This document shows, piece after piece, positions 25,098-31,633 of a DNA stretch of 49,752 bases. Position numbers and translations under genes: made by a program. The notes beneath the pieces were generated by a model. That model had not been told where the DNA came from and made no database searches. It saw nothing but the letters and a program-made list of their open reading frames with translations. The stretch comes from Streptomyces sp. NK15101 (lineage in GTDB: Bacteria > Actinomycetota > Actinomycetes > Streptomycetales > Streptomycetaceae): positions 1 to 49,752 of the forward strand of contig NZ_JAINVG010000057.1 in assembly GCF_020400725.1 (NCBI RefSeq), read 5' to 3'. Numbering within the stretch: position 1 is the stretch's first letter; every line of letters starts with the position of its first letter.

Positions 25098-25859
25098 ATG
25101 ACCGGGTCTCTTCCGATGCGTCCGGGCGGGCCGCCCGGACCTCACGACGTCGATGTGTGGACGCTCCGGATTCCGGACCACGCGGCGGCGGCCGCCGCAC
25201 GCGCCGGGATCCTCGACGCCGAGGAGGCGAGGCGTGCCGCCGGGTTCCAGGACCCGGCGGCGCGCACGCGCTTCGTCACCTCCCACGTGGGGCTGCGCGT
25301 GCTGCTCGGCGCCCGTCTCGGAACGCCTCCGCAGGACGTCACCCTGGTCCGCGAACGGTGCGGGATGCCCGGCTGCGAGAAGCCGCACGGGCGTCCCGCC
25401 GTCTCCGGCCACCCGGGCGTTCACTTCTCGCTCTCGCACGCCGGGGACCTCGCGCTCTACGCGCTGGCCGCCGCACCGGTCGGGGCCGACATCGAGTCCC
25501 CGGAACTCGCAGGCGACGGCCTCGAACGGATGGCCAGGCGCCTGCACCCCGACGAGCGGCGCGCCCTCGACGCCCTGCCTCCCGCCGCGCGCCCGGAAGC
25601 GCTGCTCGGCTGCTGGGTGCGCAAGGAGGCCTTCCTCAAGGGGATCGGCACCGGACTGCCCGGTGGGGTCGGCGCCCATCACGTCGGCCTCGCCGCGGCG
25701 CTGGCGCCGTCCTGGGCGCCGCCCGCGCCCGCCGGCTGGACGCTCTTCGACGTGCCCGCGCCCGACGGCTGCCACGCGGCCGTCGCCGTGCGCCTCCGGG
25801 CGTCCGCGGGACAGGAACGGCACCCCGTCATGCGTACCTCCCCACTGGTACTGGAGTGA
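25098..25859 (+). CDS. Sfp-type 4'-phosphopantetheinyl transferase
   Basis: 253 aa from ATG 25098, 10 bases after the regulator stop. Sfp-family motifs: HFSLSHAGDLALYALA, VGADIES (the G-x-D-x-E magnesium site, near residue 130) and WVRKEAFLKGIGTGL (W-x2-KEA-x2-K, near residue 173). It transfers the phosphopantetheine arm from CoA to carrier proteins, here the stand-alone ACP and the three ACP domains of the two PKS proteins. It ends 4 bases before the convergent end of the SDR gene. Confidence 0.9.
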   Translation: MTGSLPMRPGGPPGPHDVDVWTLRIPDHAAAAAARAGILDAEEARRAAGFQDPAARTRFVTSHVGLRVLLGARLGTPPQDVTLVRERCGMPGCEKPHGRPAVSGHPGVHFSLSHAGDLALYALAAAPVGADIESPELAGDGLERMARRLHPDERRALDALPPAARPEALLGCWVRKEAFLKGIGTGLPGGVGAHHVGLAAALAPSWAPPAPAGWTLFDVPAPDGCHAAVAVRLRASAGQERHPVMRTSPLVLE

Positions 25860-25863
25860 CGCG

Positions 25864-26778
25864 CTACCGCTCCGCCGCCGATGTGACCACCTTGTTCAGC
25901 CGGTGCATCCGGGTCGCCAGGCTCATCCGGCCCTCGAGACGGAACGCCGGCGGCCGCCGTCCGTCCACGTCGGCGAAGCCGTACTCCACCGCCAGGTCGC
26001 CGGTGCTGAGCACCTTGCCCGAGCGCTCCATCACCCCGGGGTCCGCGAGGAGGGCCGTGATCGCCCGCCCCACGTACTCCGGGGAGTGCACCACCGACGC
26101 CGGACCGTCGCCCATCGCCTCCCACGCGGCCTCCACCCGTTCCGTACGGACGAAGCCGGGGTGCAGGGAGAGCGCCGCGACACCCTTCTTGCGCAGATCG
26201 GCGGCGAAACCGCGGCACATGCGGTCGGAGGCCGACTTGAAGACGTCGTAGCCGACCTGGCCGAGGTAGATGTCGCCGTCGGAGAAGCTGATGCCGACGA
26301 CCAGGCCGCTCTGCCGCGGCAGCATCAGCGGAACGAGCCTGCGGGTGACGTCGTACTGTGCGCGCAGCGAGGTCTCGAACAGGTCGTAGCGCCACATCGG
26401 CTGGTCCCAGAACGGCGCGTCGAAACGCACCTCGGCGGAGCGCTCGTAGCCTCCCCAGGCGTTGTTGACCAGCAGGTCGAGGCCGCCGTGATCGGCCTGG
26501 ACGCGGTCGGCGAGCGCCTCGTTGTCCGCGGCCGTTCCGTGGTCGCAGCGGACCGCGACGCCCTTGCCACCGCGCGCGGTGACCTCCTCGGCGGTCTCCT
26601 CCACCGTGCCGGGCAGCCCCTCGGTGCGCGCGCCGTCCCGAGTGCTGCGGCCCGTGACGTACACGGTGGCGCCCGCCGCGCCCAGCGCGAGCGCGATGCC
26701 GCGGCCCACGCCGCGGCTGGCGCCGGTGACCACGGCCACCTTGCCGCTCAGGTCCGGCGCGTTCCAGTCCTCGTTCAC
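25864..26778 (-). CDS. short-chain dehydrogenase/reductase
   Basis: 304 aa from GTG 26778, with GGAAGG 8 bases upstream on the minus strand. Classical SDR: TGASRGVGRG cofactor loop, NNAWGG, Ser in VGISFSDGD and Y-x3-K in GYDVFKSASDRM. The AWGG variant and the long C-terminus (DGPASVVHSPEYVGRAITALLADPGV) match the DHRS1-like branch. It is the last gene of the minus operon that starts with the ACP. It could reduce a keto or oxidise a hydroxyl on the acyl chain; the substrate is unknown. Confidence 0.8.
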   Translation of the reverse strand: MNEDWNAPDLSGKVAVVTGASRGVGRGIALALGAAGATVYVTGRSTRDGARTEGLPGTVEETAEEVTARGGKGVAVRCDHGTAADNEALADRVQADHGGLDLLVNNAWGGYERSAEVRFDAPFWDQPMWRYDLFETSLRAQYDVTRRLVPLMLPRQSGLVVGISFSDGDIYLGQVGYDVFKSASDRMCRGFAADLRKKGVAALSLHPGFVRTERVEAAWEAMGDGPASVVHSPEYVGRAITALLADPGVMERSGKVLSTGDLAVEYGFADVDGRRPPAFRLEGRMSLATRMHRLNKVVTSAAER

Positions 26779-26799
26779 AGCACTGTCCTTCCGTTCGGT

Positions 26800-27828
26800 C
26801 TAGCCGAGGTGCTCGGCCGCGTACGCCAGGCTCGTCAGATACGCGGTCGTGTCGTCGACGTGGGGGATGCCGTAGCGCTCGCGCAGCTCCGGCATGGAGG
26901 TGGGCAGCACGCCACCGCTGCACCGGGTGACCTCGCTGACGTCACGCAGGACGGACAGGTAGGAGCGGGTCCGCGGTGGGGTGTTCTCGATGGCGTCCGG
27001 GGCGAGCTCGTCGGCGTCCACCACCGGCGGCGGCGTCAGCGAACGCCCGCGCCCGGCGGCGTGCTCGACCAGCAGCTTCAGGCAGGTCTCCACGTCCATG
27101 GCCTCCGGGCCGTACGTCACCCAGAACTCGCCGGCTTCGTCGCCGAGTTCCACGCAGCGCAGCACCGCCTTCGACAGCAGGTCCTGCGGGACGAAGTCCA
27201 TCCGGATGCCCGGGTGGGCCGGCACGAAGGGCGCCCTGCCGCGGCCCAGCCAGTCCGACATCAGCTGCACGATCTGGCCCTGCGAGGTCCAGCCCGTGGT
27301 GGAGTCGCCGATGAGGTTGGTGGGGCGGAAGACGGTGTGGCGCACCCCGCTCTCGCGCAGGACGCGCTCCGCCTCCCGCTTGGAGCTGATGTAGTTGCGG
27401 CAGACGTTGTCCGCGCCGAGCGGGACGGGCGCGGTGTCCGCGAGCGCGGCGACGAACGCCGTGCTCATGAAGTGGACGGTGGCGTCGGCCCGTCCGGCGA
27501 ACTCCGCGATCCGCCGGGTGCCCTCGATGTTGATCCCGCGGTAGGCCTCGGCCGGCAGGCCCCACTCGGTCAGGCCCGCGGAGTGGATGACGACGTCGAC
27601 CTCGGAGGCGAGGGCGGCGTAGCTGTCCTCGTCGAGCCCGAAGCGCTCCGCGGTCAGGTCGAGACGCACCGGCCTCGCGTCCCCGGCCTCGGGTACCGGC
27701 GTGCTGTGGGTGGCGACGATGAACCGCGGACCGTCCGGCTCCCGCAGCAGGGAGCGTCCGACGACCCCGGACGCACCGGTCAGCAGGACGGTGGGACGCG
27801 CGCCCCCGCCGCTCACGACGGGCCTCAT
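26800..27828 (-). CDS. extended SDR related to thioester reductase / fatty acyl reductase
   Basis: 342 aa from ATG 27828, overlapping the upstream gene by 4 bases. Motifs: LLTGASGVVGRSLL cofactor site, IHSAGLTEWG, STAFVA and Y-x3-K in CRNYISSKREAERVL. HTVFRPTNLIGDSTTGW resembles the R-P-x-x-x-x-G-D-S-x-T-G signature of carboxylic acid/thioester reductase (TR, NAD_binding_4) domains, which release an acyl thioester as an aldehyde or alcohol. A stand-alone TR-like protein in an operon with an ACP suggests reductive release or modification of the ACP-bound chain. It could also be a plain NAD-dependent 3-beta-hydroxysteroid-type SDR. Confidence 0.7.
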   Translation of the reverse strand: MRPVVSGGGARPTVLLTGASGVVGRSLLREPDGPRFIVATHSTPVPEAGDARPVRLDLTAERFGLDEDSYAALASEVDVVIHSAGLTEWGLPAEAYRGINIEGTRRIAEFAGRADATVHFMSTAFVAALADTAPVPLGADNVCRNYISSKREAERVLRESGVRHTVFRPTNLIGDSTTGWTSQGQIVQLMSDWLGRGRAPFVPAHPGIRMDFVPQDLLSKAVLRCVELGDEAGEFWVTYGPEAMDVETCLKLLVEHAAGRGRSLTPPPVVDADELAPDAIENTPPRTRSYLSVLRDVSEVTRCSGGVLPTSMPELRERYGIPHVDDTTAYLTSLAYAAEHLG

Positions 27829-29150
27829 GCGCGGGATTCCTTCCAGTCCATCAGCCGTGTCATGGCGCGGGCGCCGGCGAACAGGAGCGGGTCGGGCGGG
27901 AAGGAGGCCGGCGGCTTGCGCCGCTCGTCGTCCACGAACAGCAGCCGCGAGTAGTCGGTGTCCTTGCCGAGCGTCAGGTCGCGCAGGACCTTGCCTCCGG
28001 TGTGGGTGGCCGCGATGCCGTTGCCGCAGTACCCGTATCCGTACAGGATGTTGCCGCCGCCGAGCCTGCCGAAGTGCGGGGCGAAGTCCCGTACGACATC
28101 GGCGGTGCCGCCGTACGCGTAACTGAACTCCACGTCGCCCCACATCGGGAAGAACCGCATGAACTCCCGGTGGATCTCCCGGTAGACCCCGGGCCTGTTC
28201 ATGTTCCGCTGCCGCTTGTCCCTGCCGTAGTAGTACGGAGCCGGGCCGCCGGCGAACATGATGCGGTTGTCGTGCGTGAAACGGGCGCAGGTCAGCAGGG
28301 ACTTGGCCTCGACCAGGCCCTCGCGGCCCGCCCAGTTCACGCGGGCCAGCTGCGCCTCGGTGAGCGGCTCGCTCACCATCGCGTACGTCCAGACCGGGAT
28401 GACCTTCCGGCGGAACGGCGGGAAGGCGTCCATGTGGACGTTGGTGGCCAGGACCACCTTGTCGGCCCTGATCTGCCCGCCGGCGGTCACGACGGTCGGC
28501 CGCACGCCCGGCTCCACCCGCAGGCACGGCGTGTTGTCGTAGATCGTCACGCCCTTCTCGCGCACCACGCGGGCGATGCCGCGGGAAAGCTTGAAGGGGT
28601 TCACGAGCGCCCCGCCGGTGCGCATGCTGCCGATCACCGCGGGCGAGCCGATGACGGCCTGGGACTCCTCGCGCGGGAGGATCTCCGCCTGCGCGGCGCC
28701 CATCCGCTCGGCGAGACCGCGGTCCTGCTCCAGTCGCCTGAGCTGGGCGGCGTCGGTGGCCACCATCAGGTAGTCGTTGGCCTCGTACTCCGCGTCGACG
28801 CGGTTCCTGCGGGTGAACCTGCCGATCTCCAGGATCGAACGGCCGACCGCCTGCGAGGCCTCCAGCGCGCGCTGGAGGCCGAACTCCTTCACCAGCGCCT
28901 GGATGTCCTTGCCGATGGTCGGCGTCACGAATCCGTCGGCACGGCCCGAGGCGCCGTAACCGGAGTGGTTCGCCTCGACGATGCGGATGTCGAGGGCGGG
29001 CTCGGCCTCCTTGAGGAAGTAGGCGGTCCAGAGCCCCGTGAAACCACCGCCGACGATGCAGACGTCGCAGTCGACGCGCTCGCGGAGCGGGGCCTCCACG
29101 GCGACCTTCTCGGTGTCGTGCCAATAGACGACGTGCTTGTACGCGTTCAA
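27825..29150 (-). CDS. FAD-dependent oxidoreductase (DadA/PuuB-like DAO fold)
   Basis: 441 aa from TTG 29150: GAGGAG lies 7 bases upstream of it, whereas the TTG at 29165 has no ribosome binding site. The start region HVVYWHDTEKVAVEAPL is followed by the dinucleotide fold CDVCIVGGGFTGLWTAYFLKEAEP, then EANHSGYGASGRADGFVTPTIG, the conserved GASGR(N/A) stretch of the DAO family. The late YGYCGNGIAATHTGGK closes the FAD site. Such enzymes oxidise amines or amino acids. In an ACP/methyltransferase operon it may act on an amine-bearing or alcohol-bearing acyl intermediate. The substrate is unknown. Confidence 0.8.
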   Translation of the reverse strand: MNAYKHVVYWHDTEKVAVEAPLRERVDCDVCIVGGGFTGLWTAYFLKEAEPALDIRIVEANHSGYGASGRADGFVTPTIGKDIQALVKEFGLQRALEASQAVGRSILEIGRFTRRNRVDAEYEANDYLMVATDAAQLRRLEQDRGLAERMGAAQAEILPREESQAVIGSPAVIGSMRTGGALVNPFKLSRGIARVVREKGVTIYDNTPCLRVEPGVRPTVVTAGGQIRADKVVLATNVHMDAFPPFRRKVIPVWTYAMVSEPLTEAQLARVNWAGREGLVEAKSLLTCARFTHDNRIMFAGGPAPYYYGRDKRQRNMNRPGVYREIHREFMRFFPMWGDVEFSYAYGGTADVVRDFAPHFGRLGGGNILYGYGYCGNGIAATHTGGKVLRDLTLGKDTDYSRLLFVDDERRKPPASFPPDPLLFAGARAMTRLMDWKESRA

Positions 29151-29190
29151 ATCAGTGCTCCTCAAGAGGACCCGCAGGTGGAGCTGTCGG

Positions 29191-30057
29191 TCACACGGCT
29201 TCGAGGACGATCCTCGACAGACCCAGATGGCGGTTCCTGAAGTGGCCGACCGTGGAACTCAGATACCGCTCGTAATGGGCGACGACTTCCTCGCCGGCCA
29301 CCTTCACGGCCTGATCCCGGTTGGCCCGCAGCCGGTCGTACCATTCCTGGCAGGTGCGGCTGTAATGGTCCGGGTCGTTGCGCAGGCGGACGATGTCGAA
29401 GCGCTTCTCGCTCGATTCGACGACCTCGGAGAGCGCCGGAATCTCGGATTCGGGGAAGATCATGTCGATGATGAAGAGCAGATCCCGAACGGTCTGCTTG
29501 TCCATCCGGACGTTGTTCCCCTTGATGTTCGTCTGCAGCGCGATCCTGCCGCCCCTGGGCAGCCAGGCACGACAGCGCTCGAAGAACTCGCGGTACGCGG
29601 CGACCCGCTCCGCACGGGAAAGACCGGTGCGCGCGAAGTGCTCGAACGCGCCGATCGAGATGATCGCGTCGTACGGCTCGACGGGCTCGTGGTCGAGCCA
29701 GTTCTCCACCCGCACCTCGGTGCGCTCCAGCGCGCGCTCACGCAGGTGTTCCGCCTGCTTGTCGCTGAGGGTGAGGCCGACGGCCTGCTGCACCCCGTGG
29801 GTGCGAACCAGCCGTTCGAGCAGGCTTCCCCAGCCGCAGCCGACGTCGAGGACGCGGCGCGCGCCGGCCGCCCGCGCGCCCTCGATGAGGTGGTCGAGCT
29901 TGCGCGTCTGGGCGGTTTCGAGCGTGTCGCCCTCGGCCCACAGCGCGCACGTGTACGTGAGGTCCTTGTCCAGCCACAGCGCGAAGAAGTCGTTGGAGAC
30001 GTCGTAATGGTGTCGGATGGACTCCGCGGTGGCGCCCTGGTAGTCGGTGGACGTCAC
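29191..30057 (-). CDS. cyclopropane-fatty-acid synthase family SAM methyltransferase
   Basis: 288 aa from GTG 30057, overlapping the ACP stop (GTGA). SAM motif VLDVGCGWG at residues 69-77. The CFA-family active site is well preserved: HYDVSNDFFALWLDKDLTYTCALW with C37 where mycolate cyclopropane synthases have their conserved Cys, and SIGAFEHF (136-141) with the Glu that helps bind bicarbonate. It lacks the long N-terminal lipid domain of E. coli CFA and matches the CmaA/PcaA length. Those enzymes methylate or cyclopropanate cis double bonds of carrier-bound chains. With a desaturase and ACP in the cluster, a cyclopropane or methyl branch on the acyl chain is likely. Confidence 0.85.
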   Translation of the reverse strand: MTSTDYQGATAESIRHHYDVSNDFFALWLDKDLTYTCALWAEGDTLETAQTRKLDHLIEGARAAGARRVLDVGCGWGSLLERLVRTHGVQQAVGLTLSDKQAEHLRERALERTEVRVENWLDHEPVEPYDAIISIGAFEHFARTGLSRAERVAAYREFFERCRAWLPRGGRIALQTNIKGNNVRMDKQTVRDLLFIIDMIFPESEIPALSEVVESSEKRFDIVRLRNDPDHYSRTCQEWYDRLRANRDQAVKVAGEEVVAHYERYLSSTVGHFRNRHLGLSRIVLEAV

Positions 30058-30305
30058 GCGGCGGCGCTGCCCTGCTTGGTCTCCTCGGCGAGCTTCACCA
30101 GGTCCCCGACCGTCTTCACGCTCGCGGCCCGGCTCTCGTCGAACTCGATGTCGAGGTCGTCCTCGATGGAGTAGACGATGTCGGCGATCTGCAGGCTCGA
30201 CAGACCCACGGACTCGAAAGCGGTGTCCTCGTTCAGGGTGTAGGAGTTCGCCTTGCCGCCGAGCTTCTTGGCAATGCGGGCACACACTTCTTCAGCAGTG
30301 ATCAC
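30054..30305 (-). CDS. stand-alone acyl carrier protein
   Basis: 83 aa from GTG 30305, GGAAAGG about 9 bases upstream. Four-helix ACP pattern with FESVGLSSLQIADIVYSIEDDLDIEFDE; the phosphopantetheine site is Ser37 in LSSLQ, where the usual Asp is replaced by Ser36. The acidic helix II/III region suits partner docking. First gene of the minus operon, directly followed by the cyclopropane-synthase-like gene, so that enzyme probably works on a chain held by this ACP. It is probably loaded by the FAAL at the right edge and activated by the PPTase at 25098. Confidence 0.88.
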   Translation of the reverse strand: MITAEEVCARIAKKLGGKANSYTLNEDTAFESVGLSSLQIADIVYSIEDDLDIEFDESRAASVKTVGDLVKLAEETKQGSAAA

Positions 30306-30495
30306 AGGTCAGCCTTTCCGATGCACGGTGATGAAATGACCGATGTTCCGTGGAGCCGCGATCCGGCCAATTGGCCAGGAGATCGGGATATTCCGGGGTG
30401 ATGACCTCTCGGATGCGGTTCTGAGCCGCACGGCGTATCGCGTCCGGGTACTCCTCCATCACCTGGTGACAGGCGGCTCCGGCACGGGAGTTGTC

Positions 30496-30524
30496 ACCGT
30501 ACCCAGCCTGCAGACGGCCGACTA
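30496..30524 (-). promoter_or_regulatory. candidate promoter of the minus-strand ACP operon
   Basis: On the minus strand TACGGT (30501-30496) fits the -10 consensus. The -35 region 17 bases upstream (TAGTCG, 30524-30519) is poor and abuts the palindrome at 30524-30541. A weak -35 next to a palindrome centred near -42 is what an activator-dependent promoter looks like. Predicted leader about 180 bases. Confidence 0.3.
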
Positions 30525-30541
30525 TTGCCCTTAAGGGCAAT
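30524..30541. promoter_or_regulatory. 18-bp perfect palindrome, probable operator
   Basis: ATTGCCCTTAAGGGCAAT reads the same on both strands. It is A/T-rich at the centre and ends in a window of >70% GC, and it lies between two divergent operons. The size and symmetry suit a dimeric HTH protein such as the LuxR-type regulator encoded at 24770. I saw no second copy in the window. Confidence 0.5.
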
Positions 30542-30560
30542 GATCGTTCACGGGTCCGAG

Positions 30561-30588
30561 TTGTTGGTGGCGAAACAGAGTCTGAGAT
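30561..30588 (+). promoter_or_regulatory. candidate promoter of the hydrolase-PKS operon
   Basis: TTGTTG (30561-30566), 16-base spacer, TGAGAT (30583-30588). The match is moderate. It sits about 20 bases downstream of the palindrome, a normal place for an activator site, and would leave a ~120-base leader that includes the 30616-30635 hairpin. Confidence 0.22.
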
Positions 30589-30715
30589 GTTTTGCTTGCC
30601 TCGGCCCACCCGTCCGGGCGGCTGCGTCGCCGCCCAACTGGGCTTCGTCTGCCGTCTCCCGGGCGAGCAAGCCTTCGCGACCTCTCGAACCCCTTACGAT
30701 CCGAGGAGCTGAGAA

Positions 30716-31567
30716 ATGGCTGAGGTAGACCTTTCGGCCGGCACGGTGGAGTATCTCGACACGGGCGGTGAGGGGCCGGTCGTGGTCCTGCTGCACGGTG
30801 TCGCGATGGACGGCTCCCTGTGGCGGAACGTGGTGGAGTCGCTGCGCTCCCAGTTCCGCTGCGTGGTGCCGACGTTGCCGCTGGGTGGTCACCGCCGGCC
30901 GATGAAGCCGGACGCGGACCTGTCGATCGCCGGCGTGGCACGGCTGGTCGCGGAGTTCCTCGACCGGCTCGACCTGCGCGACGTCACGCTGGTGATGAGC
31001 GACTGGGGTGGCGCGCAGGCCCTGGTCGCCGAGGGCAGGGACGAACGGATCGGGCGCCTCGTCATCACCTCGTGCGAGGCGTTCGACAACTTCCCTCCGG
31101 GCCTGCCCGGAAGCAACCTCCTCACCTCGGCGAAGCTGCCGGGCGGCATCAACTTCGCCTTCAAGCTGCTGAAGTGGAAGCCGATGCGGCGGCTGCCGAT
31201 GACCTGGGGCTGGATGAGCAAGCGGCCGGTCCCGCACGAGGTGATGGACGCCTGGTTCGAACCGCTGTGGACCTCCGAGGAGATCCGCCGCGACCTGCGC
31301 AAGTACGTGCTCGGTGTCCCGCCGAAGGACGAACTCCTGCGCTGGGCCGAGAAGTTGCGTGACTTCGACCGCCCCGCCCTCGTGGTATGGGCGGCCGAGG
31401 ACAAGGTGATGCCGCCCGAGCACGGGCGCAAGCTCGCCGAGCTGCTGCCCAAGGGGCGGCTCGTCGAGATCGAAGACAGCTACACCCTCATTCCCGAGGA
31501 CCAGCCGGAACAGCTCAGCGCCCACATCCGGGCGTTCCTGCTGACCGACGAGCCCGCCTCCTCGTAG
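30716..31567 (+). CDS. alpha/beta hydrolase, haloalkane dehalogenase/epoxide hydrolase-like
   Basis: 283 aa from ATG 30716, GAGGAG 7 bases upstream. Oxyanion HGVAMDG (H27). The nucleophile elbow reads VMSDWGGAQ, so Asp96 takes the nucleophile place, as in haloalkane dehalogenases and epoxide hydrolases (DWGG). Acid candidate D229 in AAEDKVMP. At the position where the catalytic His is expected, the sequence reads IEDSYTLIPEDQPEQL, with no His. Such relatives are common in actinobacteria, but their reaction is unclear. It is the first gene of the PKS operon, separated from PKS1 by a 66-base spacer with a hairpin. Confidence 0.72.
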   Translation: MAEVDLSAGTVEYLDTGGEGPVVVLLHGVAMDGSLWRNVVESLRSQFRCVVPTLPLGGHRRPMKPDADLSIAGVARLVAEFLDRLDLRDVTLVMSDWGGAQALVAEGRDERIGRLVITSCEAFDNFPPGLPGSNLLTSAKLPGGINFAFKLLKWKPMRRLPMTWGWMSKRPVPHEVMDAWFEPLWTSEEIRRDLRKYVLGVPPKDELLRWAEKLRDFDRPALVVWAAEDKVMPPEHGRKLAELLPKGRLVEIEDSYTLIPEDQPEQLSAHIRAFLLTDEPASS

Positions 31568-31570
31568 AGG

Positions 31571-31589
31571 GCCCCCCGCACGCGGGGGC
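31571..31589 (+). terminator. hairpin between hydrolase and PKS1 genes
   Basis: GCCCCC (31571-31576) and GGGGGC (31584-31589) form a 6-bp GC stem with a 7-base loop, right after the hydrolase stop. No U-tract. It may act as a partial terminator that lowers readthrough into the very long PKS genes. Confidence 0.35.
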
Positions 31590-31633
31590 GGCGGAAGGGC
31601 ACGGGGGAGCGGGGAGACGACGTGGAGGACGGC

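Larger units (their letters stand above)
30306..30715. other. divergent control region between the ACP operon and the PKS operon
   Basis: 410 bases with no convincing gene; a minus-strand frame (30292-30609) has poor codon use and no family match. It contains an 18-bp perfect palindrome (30524-30541), candidate promoters on both strands (listed separately) and a GGGCGGC-TGCGTC-GCCGCCC hairpin (30616-30635) in the leader toward the hydrolase gene. The palindrome lies between the two candidate promoters, so one protein could control both operons. Confidence 0.55.

Noticed and set aside
29151..29165. TTG 29165 as start of the DAO-type oxidoreductase
   Set aside because: No ribosome binding site before it. 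The GAGGAG it spans is well placed for TTG 29150.
30292..30609. 105-codon minus-strand frame upstream of the ACP gene
   Set aside because: Overlaps the palindrome and promoter region, atypical codon use, no recognisable domain.
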